64,000 bases of DNA from Knoellia aerolata DSM 18566 (GCF_000768695.1 NZ_AVPL01000010.1:1-64000); one strand, 5' to 3'. Numbered from the stretch's first letter, positions 27,424 through 36,439 are shown. Numbers and translations: made by a program. The notes: generated from the sequence alone by a model not told the origin.

Positions 27424-28284
27424 TCAGGTATTGAGCAGGAAGCTCGTCACGGCCCGAGTGAAGGCGTCGTTGTCATCCGCGGCCGCCGTGTGTGCCGCGT
27501 CGCGCAGTCGCACCACCCGGGCATGCGGGACCAGCGACTGGAAGTGCTCGACACCCTCATCACTGACGACGTCGCTCAGGGCCCCTTGAAGCAGCAAGGT
27601 GGGAACCTCCAGTGCCCTGGCGGCATCCTCCAGCTCGGCCTGGACCTCCGACGGGTCGGGGTGGGCGGACCCCGTGAACATCGCCGGGTCCCAGTGCCAG
27701 TGCCAGCGACCGTCCTGGCGCTGTCGGAGGTTCTTGCGAAGTCCATCAGTGGATCGGGGGCGGCGGCGATGAGGGAGGTAGGCCGCAATCGCGTCGGCCG
27801 CCTCATCGAGGTCGGCGAAGCCTTGCGGGGCGCTACGCATGAACCCGGTGATGCGCTCGGCTCCGGAGCGCTCGATCCGGGGGACCACGTCCACGAGCAC
27901 GAGCCTGTCGACGAGGTCGGGTCGATGGTGCGAGACGAGCAGCGAGGTGAGCCCGCCCATGCTCGCTCCGACGAGGCTGGCAGGAGAACCCAGCTGCTCG
28001 AGCACGGAGATGATGTCGTCTCTGATGACGGCGAGGCTGTAGTCCCCGTCAGGGGACCAGTCGGAGTCGCCGTGGCCGCGAAGATCGGCCGACACGGCAT
28101 GTGCCCCCGCCGCGGCCAGATCGGCCCCGGCGTTCTTCCACGAGTGCCGCGTCTGTCCTCCGCCGTGCAGGAACAGGACCACGGGGCCATCCTCCTGCCC
28201 CCATGAGTCGACAGCGATCCGCACACCGCCCACGCCCTCGAGGTGCTGGCTGCGTGCGAGGGTCGGCTGGCTCTGTTCTTGCAT
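27424..28284 (-). CDS. alpha/beta hydrolase
   Basis: 286 residues, alpha/beta hydrolase fold. The oxyanion segment is FLHGGGQTRHSW, followed by DLRGHGDSDWSPDGDYSL. The nucleophile elbow is VGASMGGLTS (Ser), LLLQGALSDVVSDE should hold the acid, and RDAAHTAAADDNDAF the catalytic His. All triad positions appear present. Substrate unknown; esters or C-C bonds are both possible. The ATG at 28284 follows GGGAG by six bases and is preferred to a TTG four codons upstream. A TTGAAT box 35 bases or so before a TATAGA-like box lies upstream. It diverges from the LLM flavoenzyme gene. Confidence 0.85.
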   Translation of the reverse strand: MQEQSQPTLARSQHLEGVGGVRIAVDSWGQEDGPVVLFLHGGGQTRHSWKNAGADLAAAGAHAVSADLRGHGDSDWSPDGDYSLAVIRDDIISVLEQLGSPASLVGASMGGLTSLLVSHHRPDLVDRLVLVDVVPRIERSGAERITGFMRSAPQGFADLDEAADAIAAYLPHRRRPRSTDGLRKNLRQRQDGRWHWHWDPAMFTGSAHPDPSEVQAELEDAARALEVPTLLLQGALSDVVSDEGVEHFQSLVPHARVVRLRDAAHTAAADDNDAFTRAVTSFLLNT

Positions 28285-28353
28285 CGTGACTCCCAAGGTC
28301 TATACAGTGCAATCCTCTAACTGATTCAACCCCAGTGTATGCCGTGTGCCGAC

Positions 28354-28369
28354 GAGGAGGTCGACGTTG
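28354..28369 (+). promoter_or_regulatory. ribosome-binding site that sets a TTG start
   Basis: GAGGAGG (28354-28360) stands six bases before TTG at 28367. A GTG at 28346 in the same frame would put this site inside the coding region, so TTG is the better start for the LLM gene. Confidence 0.65.
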
Positions 28370-29275
28370 AGGTTCGCCTTCGAGTACGTCGTGGACAGCA
28401 ACACCGACGGGGGGTCCCTGGCGACGGCCGAGGGCCTGGCGACCGTCGCGCGCGCGGCGGACACGTTGGGGTACTCCGCCATGGCTCTTCCGGAGCACCC
28501 AGCGCCCTCCCACAAGTGGCTCACCCATGGTGGCCACGAGACGTTCGACCCTGCCGTCGCGCTCGGGTTCGTCGCCGCCGTGACACAGCGGCTGCAGATC
28601 ATGACCCACCTGATGGTCGTGCCCTACCGCAACCCCTTCCTCGCGGCCAAGGCCCTGGCGACGCTCGACCGGCTGTCCGGGGGCCGCCTGGTCGTGGGAG
28701 TCGGAACGGGTTATCTGAGCTCCGAGTTCCTTGCTCTGGGGGTGGACTTCGAGGAGCGCAATGCCCTCTTCGACGAAGGCATCGAGGTGATACGCGGCGT
28801 CTGGTCCACGGCGGTGTACGACCACGACGGTCCCCGTCTCACGGCCAGAGGTGTGGCTGCTGTCCCCGGGCCCCTCACGCCGGGCGGCCCGCCGATCATC
28901 GTGGGGGGAAACAGCGGGCTGAGCCGTCGCCGGGCAGCTCGACTCGGTGGGTGGTCACCCATGCTGTTGTCCGAGCAGGTGGCCGCCTCGACCCGTACCC
29001 GACCGCTCACGTCCATCGCTCAGCTGGCCCGCGGGATCGCCGAGGTCCAGCGGCTGGCTGCGGAGTCCGGGAACCCGGGACCGCTGCTCTTCAACGTGGC
29101 CACCCCCCAGCTGGAGTTTCCGTCCACGGGTGGATCCATCGAGGAGCACCGCGACCACGTCGGACTGTTGGCGGAGGCGGGGGTCGACCAGTTCCTCGTT
29201 CGTCCCAGCCACCTGGGTGCCGAGGCAGCGGTCGACTCGCTCCATGCCTATGCCGAACAGATGGGAATCTCATGA
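28367..29275 (+). CDS. LLM-class flavin-dependent oxidoreductase (probably F420-dependent)
   Basis: 302 residues, luciferase-like TIM barrel. Family marks are GYSAMALPEHPAPSHKW, ALGFVAAVTQRLQIMTHLMV, RNPFLAAKALATLDRLSGGR, VVGVGTGYLSSEFLALGV and PIIVGGNSGLSRRRAAR. This TIGR-type group in actinobacteria generally uses F420 rather than FMN, but the cofactor cannot be read with certainty. The TTG start is set by GAGGAGG. Its stop overlaps the next start as ATGA, beginning an operon of four genes up to 32254. Confidence 0.85.
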   Translation: MRFAFEYVVDSNTDGGSLATAEGLATVARAADTLGYSAMALPEHPAPSHKWLTHGGHETFDPAVALGFVAAVTQRLQIMTHLMVVPYRNPFLAAKALATLDRLSGGRLVVGVGTGYLSSEFLALGVDFEERNALFDEGIEVIRGVWSTAVYDHDGPRLTARGVAAVPGPLTPGGPPIIVGGNSGLSRRRAARLGGWSPMLLSEQVAASTRTRPLTSIAQLARGIAEVQRLAAESGNPGPLLFNVATPQLEFPSTGGSIEEHRDHVGLLAEAGVDQFLVRPSHLGAEAAVDSLHAYAEQMGIS

Positions 29276-30060
29276 CCCTCGACCCCCGCATCCTCGTCGA
29301 GGTGGACGACCATGTCGCCCGCATCACCCTCAACGCTCCTCGCAGCCTCAACGCCGTGGATGCGGTGATGCTCGATGCGCTCGCCGATGCCGTGATCGAG
29401 ATCGCTTCCAACGACGAGGTCCGAGTCGTCGTCCTCACCGGTGCGGGGCGCGGGTTCTGCTCCGGTGCGAACCTGCTGGACTCATCGGTGACCATCGACG
29501 ACGCCACCGTCCAGGCCGCTGGCAGGGTCATCCGGGCTCTCACCGAGATGGGGCAGCCAGTCATCAGCAAGGTGGGCGGGGTGGCGGCCGGCGTCGGGCT
29601 GTCCATCGCCCTGGCCGGCGACTACGTCGTGGTCGCCGAGTCGGCACCTCTGACGCTCGCGTTCTCCAAGATCTCCCTCATGCCTGATGGCGGTGCGACC
29701 CAGCTCGTGGCGGCGTCCGTGGGCCGCTCCCGAGCGCTGCGCCTCGCCCTCACCGGCGACCGCATCTCGGCGGTTGAGGCAGAGCGAGCCGGCCTGATCG
29801 CCGAAGCAGTCCCCGACGACCGGCTGGACGCGCGCACGGAGGAGCTCATCCAGCACATGGCTGCGCTCGGCACGAGGGCGACGGCGCTCACGAAGCGGGC
29901 CATCAACTGTGCGGCGCTCGACCTCGACAACACCCTGGCTCGCGAGGAGGCGGGGCAGTCCGAGCTGCTCCAGTCCCCCGAGTTCGCTGAGGGGGTCGCC
30001 GCCTTTCGGGAGAAGCGATCGCCCCGCTTCCACCAACCGCCTAAGACCCAGGAGTTCTGA
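29272..30060 (+). CDS. enoyl-CoA hydratase/isomerase family protein, PaaG-like active site
   Basis: 262 residues, complete crotonase fold. Oxyanion-hole segments are LTGAGRGFCSGANLLD and GGVAAGVGLSIALAGDYVV. The place of the first hydratase Glu is Lys (LAFSKISLMPDGGATQLVAA), and that of the second is Arg (RALRLALTG). Only the Asp of PDGG remains, as in PaaG-type isomerases. This argues for double-bond isomerisation or another crotonase reaction rather than simple hydration. The ATG overlaps the previous stop and its own stop overlaps the synthetase start (TGATG). Confidence 0.85.
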   Translation: MTLDPRILVEVDDHVARITLNAPRSLNAVDAVMLDALADAVIEIASNDEVRVVVLTGAGRGFCSGANLLDSSVTIDDATVQAAGRVIRALTEMGQPVISKVGGVAAGVGLSIALAGDYVVVAESAPLTLAFSKISLMPDGGATQLVAASVGRSRALRLALTGDRISAVEAERAGLIAEAVPDDRLDARTEELIQHMAALGTRATALTKRAINCAALDLDNTLAREEAGQSELLQSPEFAEGVAAFREKRSPRFHQPPKTQEF

Positions 30061-31631
30061 TGTCAATGCCCATGGACCTGACCGCGCTCGCGGAGGAGCT
30101 CGGCGACAAGGTCGCCTACCTGATGGCGGATACCGGAGAGTCGCTGAGCTATCGCGAGCTGGAGGAGAAGTCGAACCGGATCGCCCACCTGTTCCGGCAG
30201 CTCGGCCTCGCGCGGGGCGACCACATCGCCGTTCTCATGGAGAATCGCCTCGATCTCTTCCCGGTCTACTGGGCAGCCCAGCGCAGCGGCCTCTACTACA
30301 CGCCGGTGAACTGGCATCTCACGCGTGACGAGGCGGCATACATCGTCGACAACTGCGAGGCGAAGGTCCTCGTCTCCTCCGTGCAGCTGGAGGACATCGC
30401 CGCCCATGCGGCGGACGGTGCCACCGGCCTGACGCACCGTTTCGTCGTGGGCGGCGTCATCGACGGAGTGCACTCGCTCGATGACGCGCTCGCCGACCAG
30501 CCGCCGACGCCGGTCGAGCACCAGTCCGAGGGCTACTACATGTTCTACAGCTCAGGCACGACAGGGCGACCCAAGGGCATCCTGCCCGCAATGCCAGACG
30601 TGCCGTTCGGGACGGGACTGACGCTCGACCACCAGCTCGGCCCCGGGTTCGGCGTCAGTCGCGCGGCCACCTACCTCAACACCGGACCCCTGTATCACGC
30701 TGCTCCCGTGGGCTGGTCGATGGCGACGGTCCGCAACGGGGCCACCGCGATCTTCATGAGTCGGTTCGATGCGGAGCAGACGTTGCGCGTCATCCAGGAC
30801 CACAAGGTCACCCATGCACAGTTCGTCCCGACGATGTTCGTCCGGATGCTCAAGCTTCCCGACGCCACGCGCAAGGCCTACGACGTCTCGTCGCTGCTCC
30901 TCGCCATCCATGCCGCGGCTCCCTGCCCGATTCCGGTCAAGGAGGCCATGATCGACTGGTTCGGGCCGAAGATCGTCGAGTACTACGCCGGTAGTGAGTC
31001 CAACTGCTTTTTCGTCATCTCCACACCGGAGTGGCTGGGGCATCGCGGGTCCGTGGGCAGGGCCGTCATCGGGACGCCTCACGTGTGCGACGCCCTGGGG
31101 GTCGAGCTCCCGCCCGGCGAGGTCGGACAGTTGTGGTTCGAGGGACCGGACTTCGAGTACCACCAGGACCCGGACAAGACAGCCACGGCCCACGACGAGC
31201 GCGGCTGGAGCACCTTGGGCGACCTCGGCTGGCTCGACGAGGAGGGCTACCTCTACCTTGCGGACCGCCGAACGGACCTCATCATCAGTGGCGGGGTGAA
31301 CATCTACCCCCGGGAGATCGAGGACGCCCTGGCGATGCACCCGGCCGTGCAGGACATCGCGGTGATCGGGGTACCCGATGACGAGATGGGCCAACGGGTC
31401 CACGCCGTCGTCCATGTCGCCGAGGGAGCGACGGTCGGACCTGAGCTCGCCGCGGAGCTCGTGGCCGACGCCGCCACCCGGATCGCGCGCTTCAAAGTGC
31501 CTCGGACGGTCGACTTCGTCGAGGACTTCCCCCGACTGCCCAGTGGGAAGGTCCTCCGTCGCCAGCTCGTCGCCGACTACGACCCCGCCCGCGTACTTGC
31601 TGTTCCTCTACCCCATGCCCAGGAGAGCTGA
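30060..31631 (+). CDS. acyl-CoA synthetase (AMP-forming, FadD type)
   Basis: 523 residues of the ANL adenylating family. The P-loop is FYSSGTTGRPKGI, the A5-type motif is EYYAGSESNCFF, the hinge region GWSTLGDLGWLDEEGYLYLADR, then IISGGVNIYPREIED and the catalytic lysine in LPRLPSGKVLRRQ. The YYAGSE motif and length are typical of steroid/medium-chain FadD enzymes of actinobacteria (FadD17/19-like), which activate carboxylic acids with ATP and CoA. The ATG at 30060 shares a base with the preceding stop. The acid substrate is not known. Confidence 0.9.
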   Translation: MSMPMDLTALAEELGDKVAYLMADTGESLSYRELEEKSNRIAHLFRQLGLARGDHIAVLMENRLDLFPVYWAAQRSGLYYTPVNWHLTRDEAAYIVDNCEAKVLVSSVQLEDIAAHAADGATGLTHRFVVGGVIDGVHSLDDALADQPPTPVEHQSEGYYMFYSSGTTGRPKGILPAMPDVPFGTGLTLDHQLGPGFGVSRAATYLNTGPLYHAAPVGWSMATVRNGATAIFMSRFDAEQTLRVIQDHKVTHAQFVPTMFVRMLKLPDATRKAYDVSSLLLAIHAAAPCPIPVKEAMIDWFGPKIVEYYAGSESNCFFVISTPEWLGHRGSVGRAVIGTPHVCDALGVELPPGEVGQLWFEGPDFEYHQDPDKTATAHDERGWSTLGDLGWLDEEGYLYLADRRTDLIISGGVNIYPREIEDALAMHPAVQDIAVIGVPDDEMGQRVHAVVHVAEGATVGPELAAELVADAATRIARFKVPRTVDFVEDFPRLPSGKVLRRQLVADYDPARVLAVPLPHAQES

Positions 31632-32254
31632 TGACCACGACGCACCGTCCGCCGCTCGGCGACGTTCCCCGCACCGCAGTGGTCGTCGTCGAATGCCAGG
31701 AGGGAGTGCTGGGCTCGACCTCCGTCCTGCCGACTCTGGCCGGTCCGGCCGAGACGATGCTGGGCCCCCTGCGCTCCCTGCTCGACGCGGCCCGCGCGGC
31801 CGGTGTGCCCGTCGTCCACGCGACCTATGCCGGTCCTCTCGGGGGCACCGGCGCAGGCACCGCGCCCCTGTGGAAGGCTCTTGCGCCCGTCACCGACGAA
31901 TGGAACGGCAGCCACGTGGGAACCCAGGTGCTTTCACAGCTCGTACGCAACGAGGATCTGGTCCTTCCTCGCCATCACGGGCTCAACCCGGCCAAGGGCA
32001 CCGAGCTGCTGCCGGTGTTGCGCGGGCGCGGCGTCGACACGATCGTGCTCACCGGTGTCTCCGTGAACCTCGCCCTCCCGCTCGTCGCGGGGGAGGCCAC
32101 CGAGGAGGGATTCCACGTCATCGTCCCCAGGGATGCTGTCGCCGGCACCCCCGTCGAGTACGCGCAGCAGGCACTCAAGCACACCCTCGGGATGCTGGCG
32201 ACCCTGACGACCGTCAGTGACCTCTCGGACCACTGGCGGGGCTCGGGTCACTGA
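31631..32254 (+). CDS. isochorismatase-fold protein with altered catalytic residues
   Basis: 207 residues, isochorismatase/cysteine hydrolase fold (VVVVECQEGVLG at the N terminus, VDTIVLTGVSVNLALPLVAG in the middle). The family triad is not conserved: the first Asp (usually V-I-D-x-Q) is Glu, the Lys is Arg (LVLPRHHG), and the nucleophile Cys, seven residues after the TG of TGV, is Ala. It may act differently or be non-catalytic. Its ATG shares a base with the fadD stop, so it is the last gene of that operon. The last 41 bases overlap the convergent acyl-CoA dehydrogenase gene. Confidence 0.75.
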   Translation: MTTTHRPPLGDVPRTAVVVVECQEGVLGSTSVLPTLAGPAETMLGPLRSLLDAARAAGVPVVHATYAGPLGGTGAGTAPLWKALAPVTDEWNGSHVGTQVLSQLVRNEDLVLPRHHGLNPAKGTELLPVLRGRGVDTIVLTGVSVNLALPLVAGEATEEGFHVIVPRDAVAGTPVEYAQQALKHTLGMLATLTTVSDLSDHWRGSGH

Positions 32255-33299
32255 CCAGGGACCAGACGCCCCGGACGGAGTCTTCTGCCTCGGCGGTCCT
32301 GGCGGTCTCGGCGCGCACCGCGGCCCGCGTCAGCAGGTCGTCGAACGCCGCGACAGTTCCGTACTCGTTGGTCCACGCGAGGATCGGGACGGTGACCCGG
32401 TGCAGGTGGTGCTCACGGGTCGTCCCGATGGCTCCGTGGAGCTGATGGGCGGCGCGCACCACAACCGAACCGGCGTGGCCGGTGCAGGAGCGGGCAGCGG
32501 CAATCGCGATCTCGACCCCCTCACCGATGAAGTCGGCGGTGACCGCCTCCATCAGGGCGGCGCGGGTGGCGGCCCTGGCCAGCGCCGCCTCCGCGCCGGC
32601 CTCGGCGAGTCGATGCTGGACGGCCTGGAACTGGGAGAGCGCGCGGCCGAACTGGACCCGCTCGGTGGTGTGACGCACGGTCGCCGCCACGGCGGCATCC
32701 ATCGCTCCGCACATCTGGACCGCACGGATGAGGGCCGCGCGGTGCTGAAGCGCTATCCCGGTGGTCGGCTCGAGGCCGATGCCGCCCCCCGGCCGCAGGC
32801 CCGTGACCAGGTCCCGAGGCTGGCCGGCAAGGTTGCTTCTCGGCTCGATCGTGACCTCGGCAGAGGCAACGACCCGGACTCGCTGTGCACCTGACGGCTC
32901 AGCACTCACGACGAGGATCTGGTCGGCCGTTGCCGCCCACGGCGCCACGACCGCGGTGGCTTCCGCTTGGGCCCACCCGATCGTCGTGATGCCGGCAGAG
33001 GGCTCGAGGCCGACCTCCGACAGGAGCCACGTGGCGAGCAGGTCGTGCTCGACCAGGGGCAGCTGGATCCCGTGTGCGGCGGCGGCCTCGTGCAGGGCCG
33101 CTGCGTCGTACCAGCTGGCACCGGAGCCGCCCACGGCTTCGTCGCTCGTGAGCCGGGTCAGACCGAGACTCTCGAGCAACGTCCACAGGGTGGAGTCGAG
33201 GGCCTCGGGGCCCTGCTCATGATCCGGGCGATGCGTTCTCAGGACGTCGTCGAGCAGTGAGACGAGCTCGGGGTCGGCATGCAGCTGGGCCGTGCTCAT
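32214..33299 (-). CDS. acyl-CoA dehydrogenase, beta-type subunit (FadE)
   Basis: 361 residues. It carries the C-terminal FAD-interface motif VQFGRALSQFQAVQHRLAE. The N-terminal SEPxxGSDL motif is absent; instead a loose N domain with IGWAQAEATAVVAPW is seen. The C-terminal HQLHGAIGTTREHHLHR replaces the more usual GGIGYTWEHxAH. Such chains pair with an alpha chain to form the alpha2beta2 dehydrogenases known from cholesterol side-chain degradation. The alpha partner is the gene just upstream, whose stop overlaps this ATG (ATGA). Substrate unknown. Confidence 0.85.
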   Translation of the reverse strand: MSTAQLHADPELVSLLDDVLRTHRPDHEQGPEALDSTLWTLLESLGLTRLTSDEAVGGSGASWYDAAALHEAAAAHGIQLPLVEHDLLATWLLSEVGLEPSAGITTIGWAQAEATAVVAPWAATADQILVVSAEPSGAQRVRVVASAEVTIEPRSNLAGQPRDLVTGLRPGGGIGLEPTTGIALQHRAALIRAVQMCGAMDAAVAATVRHTTERVQFGRALSQFQAVQHRLAEAGAEAALARAATRAALMEAVTADFIGEGVEIAIAAARSCTGHAGSVVVRAAHQLHGAIGTTREHHLHRVTVPILAWTNEYGTVAAFDDLLTRAAVRAETARTAEAEDSVRGVWSLVSDPSPASGPRGH

Positions 33300-34432
33300 C
33301 GCAACCCCATCCCTCGAGCGATCACGCCGAGGAGGATCTCGTTCGTCCCCCCGCGCAGAGTGAAGCCTGGACGCTGCAGCAGGCCGGCGCCCAGCAGCGG
33401 CTCGCCCGGGGCCACGGTGCCGCCCAGGTGTGCCTGCTCGATGAGGTCCCCGTCGAACGCCGTGCCGAGCACCTTGACGACGGCTGCGGCGGTGTCGGCC
33501 CTCTCGCCGCGCTCCACGGCGCCGTTGACGGCCATGGACATGTGGTGGAGCCCACGCAGACGTGCAAGGCCGCGCCCCAAGGATCGGTCGGGAACGAGCT
33601 CGGGGTGCCCAGCGGCATACCTCACCTGGGCAGCGAAGAGCGGAAAGGCGCTCAGGAATCGCTCGGGTCCGCTGCGCTCGTAGGCCAGCTCCGACGTCAC
33701 CTGGTGCCAGCCGGCGCCGACCTCCCCCAGGACGCGGTTGTCGGGGACGAAGACGTCGTCGAGGTGCACCTCGTTGAAGTGGTGCTGGCCGGTCATCGAC
33801 GTGATCGGGCGGACCTGGACTCCGTCCGACCGCAGGTCGACGATGAACTGGCTGAGCCCGGCGTGTCGGTGCGCGGGGTCGAGTGGGCTGGTCCGGGCCA
33901 GGACGAAGAAGGCCTCCGACGCGTGGGCGCCCGAGGTCCATACCTTGGTGCCCGTGAGGCGCCATCCGCCCTCCACCCGGCTGGCGCGGGTACGAACGCT
34001 GGCGAGGTCGGACCCGGAGTCGGGCTCGCTCATGCCGATGGCGAAGAAACACTCACCGGCAGCGATGCGAGGCAGGTAGTTCTGCTGCTGCTCCACGCTT
34101 CCGAAGCGCAGGAGACTTGGCGCAGCCTGCCGGTCTGCCACCCAGTGCGCTGCCACCGGTGCGCCGGCAGCGAGCAGCTCCTCGGTCACGACGAGGCGCT
34201 CGACGAAGGTGCGGCCGTGCCCGCCGAAGTTCTGGGGGATGGTCATGCCGACCCAGCCCCGTGAGGCGAGCTCGCGGGAGAAGTCGGGGTCCCAACCGGT
34301 GATCCACGCATCGACCTCCGGTCTGAAGGTGCCTGTCTCTCGCGCCTTCGTGAGAAAGGCCCGGACCTCGTGGCGCACGCGCGTGAGCTCGGCGGTCTCG
34401 GGGACTCCGTCCGGCATCAGGGTCTGGGTCAT
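33296..34432 (-). CDS. acyl-CoA dehydrogenase, alpha-type subunit (FadE)
   Basis: 378 residues. N-terminal domain WVGMTIPQNFGGHGRTF, flavin/substrate motif IGMSEPDSGSDLASVRTRA, GTKVWTSGAH, and the C-terminal LRGGTNEILLGVIARG. A Glu-Arg pair in AYERSGPERF is at the place of the catalytic Glu in related alpha chains. The QFG-FQ motif is missing here and is supplied by the downstream beta chain. The ATG at 34432 follows GGGGAG. It lies four bases from the end of the enoyl-CoA hydratase gene, in an operon that starts with the thiolase at 36409. Confidence 0.87.
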   Translation of the reverse strand: MTQTLMPDGVPETAELTRVRHEVRAFLTKARETGTFRPEVDAWITGWDPDFSRELASRGWVGMTIPQNFGGHGRTFVERLVVTEELLAAGAPVAAHWVADRQAAPSLLRFGSVEQQQNYLPRIAAGECFFAIGMSEPDSGSDLASVRTRASRVEGGWRLTGTKVWTSGAHASEAFFVLARTSPLDPAHRHAGLSQFIVDLRSDGVQVRPITSMTGQHHFNEVHLDDVFVPDNRVLGEVGAGWHQVTSELAYERSGPERFLSAFPLFAAQVRYAAGHPELVPDRSLGRGLARLRGLHHMSMAVNGAVERGERADTAAAVVKVLGTAFDGDLIEQAHLGGTVAPGEPLLGAGLLQRPGFTLRGGTNEILLGVIARGMGLR

Positions 34433-34436
34433 GGAG

Positions 34437-35237
34437 TCACTCCCCGGTGAAGGTCGGGCGACGTCGGGCGAGCATCGCCTCGATGGCCTCGTGATGGTCA
34501 CGCGAACGCTGGGCCAAGGGCTGCAGCGCTCCGGCCAGCTCGAGGTGTGACGGAAGGCTCTGCTGGTCCTGCTCGCGAAGCAGACGCTTGGCCATACGAA
34601 TCGTGGCGGGTGGGTTCGCGGCGATCAGCTCGGCGATCGAGAAGGCGGTCTCGAGCAGCTCGTTCCCCGGGACGATCCGCGAGAGGAGGCCCCAGCCGAG
34701 GCCGGTTCTCGCGTCGATGGGAGCCCCGGTCAAGGTCATCTCGGTGGCACGGGCAAGCCCGATGGCGCGGGGGAGGAGCCAGGCGCCACCGTCACCGGGG
34801 ATCAGCCCCACCCTGACGAAGCTCTCGGCGAAGGTTGCTGTGTCCGCGGCGATCCGGACGTCACACAGGAGTGCGAGGTCGAACCCCGCGCCCACCGCGG
34901 GCCCGTTCACCGCCGCGATGAGGGGAACCTCGCAGGCGTGAAGGGCACGGGGTATCCGCTGGATGCCGTGACGGTAGCCGTCTCGGGCGTGGCTCAAGGG
35001 CCCGCCGAACGGCACGTCGTCACTGCGAACCTGGTCGAGGTTGGCTCCGGCCGAGAAGGCGGTTCCCGCGCCGGTGAGGATGACCGCGCGCAGACTGGAG
35101 TCACGGTTGGCGCGCTCGGCGCAGTCCACGATCGCGTCGATCATGTCCGGGTCAGAGATCGGATTGCGCTGCTCGGGTCGGTTGAGCGTCCAGGTCTCGA
35201 CGTGGCCGTCCCGCTCGACGAGGACGGGCTGGGTCAC
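34437..35237 (-). CDS. enoyl-CoA hydratase/isomerase
   Basis: 266 residues, full crotonase fold. Oxyanion segments are LTGAGTAFSAGANLDQ and VNGPAVGAGFDLALLCDVRI. The catalytic region FVRVGLIPGDGGAWLLPRAIG has the PaaG-type Asp, and ARATEMTLTG keeps a Glu at the second hydratase position. Isomerase or hydratase activity on an unsaturated acyl-CoA is likely. The GTG at 35237 overlaps the thiolase stop as GTGA, so it is translated with the thiolase. Confidence 0.87.
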   Translation of the reverse strand: MTQPVLVERDGHVETWTLNRPEQRNPISDPDMIDAIVDCAERANRDSSLRAVILTGAGTAFSAGANLDQVRSDDVPFGGPLSHARDGYRHGIQRIPRALHACEVPLIAAVNGPAVGAGFDLALLCDVRIAADTATFAESFVRVGLIPGDGGAWLLPRAIGLARATEMTLTGAPIDARTGLGWGLLSRIVPGNELLETAFSIAELIAANPPATIRMAKRLLREQDQQSLPSHLELAGALQPLAQRSRDHHEAIEAMLARRRPTFTGE

Positions 35238-36409
35238 GGCGCTGGAACCTCGATGACGACAGCGCCGCCCTGCCCACCGCCGGCACACATGGCGGCGACG
35301 CCGACGCCGCCTCCGCGGCGACGCAGCTCGTGGGTGAGGGTGGTGATCATCCGCGCACCGGTCGCTGCGACCGGATGGCCGAGGCTGCAACCGCTGCCAA
35401 AGACGTTGACCTTCTCCTCATCGATGTCGAGGAGGCGGCAGGCGGCGAGGGGCACGGAGGCGAAGGCCTCGTTGATCTCCCAGAGGTCCACGTCGTCCAC
35501 GGTGAGGCTTGCTCGCTCGAGAGCGAGGGGGATCACCTCGACCGCTCCCATCCCGGTCCGAGCGGGCTCGACCCCGATCGATGCCCAGGCGCGAATGGTG
35601 GCCAAGGGCGTCACGCCACGATCGGCCGCGAACTCGGCGCTGGCGATGACCATGGCCGCGGCGGCGTCGTTGATTCCGCTGGCATTGCCGGCCGTGACAC
35701 TGAAGCCTTCGATCTCGGGGTGGAGAGGCTTGAGGGTCGCGAGCTTCTCGACGGAGCTGCCGCGTCGAGGACCCTCGTCGGTGGAGAAGGTGAACGGGAG
35801 GCCGTCCGGGCCATGCGTCTCGACCGGCACGATTTCGTCGTCAAAGGCTCCGGCATCGATGGCGGCGACGGCGCGCTCGTGGGACCGAACTGCCCAGGCG
35901 TCGACGTCTTCACGGGACAGTCCTGCCTCCTGGGCGGTGTTCCAGCCGACGTTGATCGAGACGTCGTCGTTGACGCCCTCGCTGAAGGGAAACGTGGGCG
36001 GCATGCCCTGCCTGGTGTCCTCACTGCCCGGGACGCGCCAGGTGAGCTGAGGCATCAGCGACGTGGACTGGACACCTCCGGCGATGACCACGGTGTCCAT
36101 CCCTGCACGGATGCTGCCCGCAGCGTTGCCCACCGCCGTGAGGCTTGCCGCGCAGTGCCGGTTGACCGCTTGGCCGGGTACGCGTGGCATGCCCGCAGCG
36201 ACAGCCGCGTGCCGGGCAAGGTCACCACCGCCGTACATGGACTCGGCAAGGACGATGTCGTCGACATCAGCGGCGTCGAGGCCCGAGCGTTCGAGCGCCT
36301 GGGTGACGACCAGCTCGGCGAGCGGCTCTGCGGGGGTGTTGACCAGCGATCCCTTGAAGGCGACGGCGATCGGAGTGCGGACTGCGCTGAGGATCACGGC
36401 ATCGGGCAC
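35234..36409 (-). CDS. acetyl-CoA C-acyltransferase (thiolase, FadA type)
   Basis: 391 residues with a complete thiolase active site: nucleophile Cys in NRHCAASLTAVGN, EINEAFASVPL, SLGHPVAATGAR and the second Cys in AAMCAGGGQGG. It splits 3-ketoacyl-CoA, releasing acetyl- or propionyl-CoA. Among actinobacteria it looks like the FadA5/FadA6 group of steroid degraders, which is inference from overall feel rather than alignment. The GTG start at 36409 follows AAGGAG by eight bases. First gene of the operon thiolase - hydratase - alpha - beta dehydrogenase, with the operator at 36440-36455 just upstream. Confidence 0.9.
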   Translation of the reverse strand: MPDAVILSAVRTPIAVAFKGSLVNTPAEPLAELVVTQALERSGLDAADVDDIVLAESMYGGGDLARHAAVAAGMPRVPGQAVNRHCAASLTAVGNAAGSIRAGMDTVVIAGGVQSTSLMPQLTWRVPGSEDTRQGMPPTFPFSEGVNDDVSINVGWNTAQEAGLSREDVDAWAVRSHERAVAAIDAGAFDDEIVPVETHGPDGLPFTFSTDEGPRRGSSVEKLATLKPLHPEIEGFSVTAGNASGINDAAAAMVIASAEFAADRGVTPLATIRAWASIGVEPARTGMGAVEVIPLALERASLTVDDVDLWEINEAFASVPLAACRLLDIDEEKVNVFGSGCSLGHPVAATGARMITTLTHELRRRGGGVGVAAMCAGGGQGGAVVIEVPAP

Positions 36410-36439
36410 GGTATCGGCTCCTTCGGAGGGCGATGAAAA

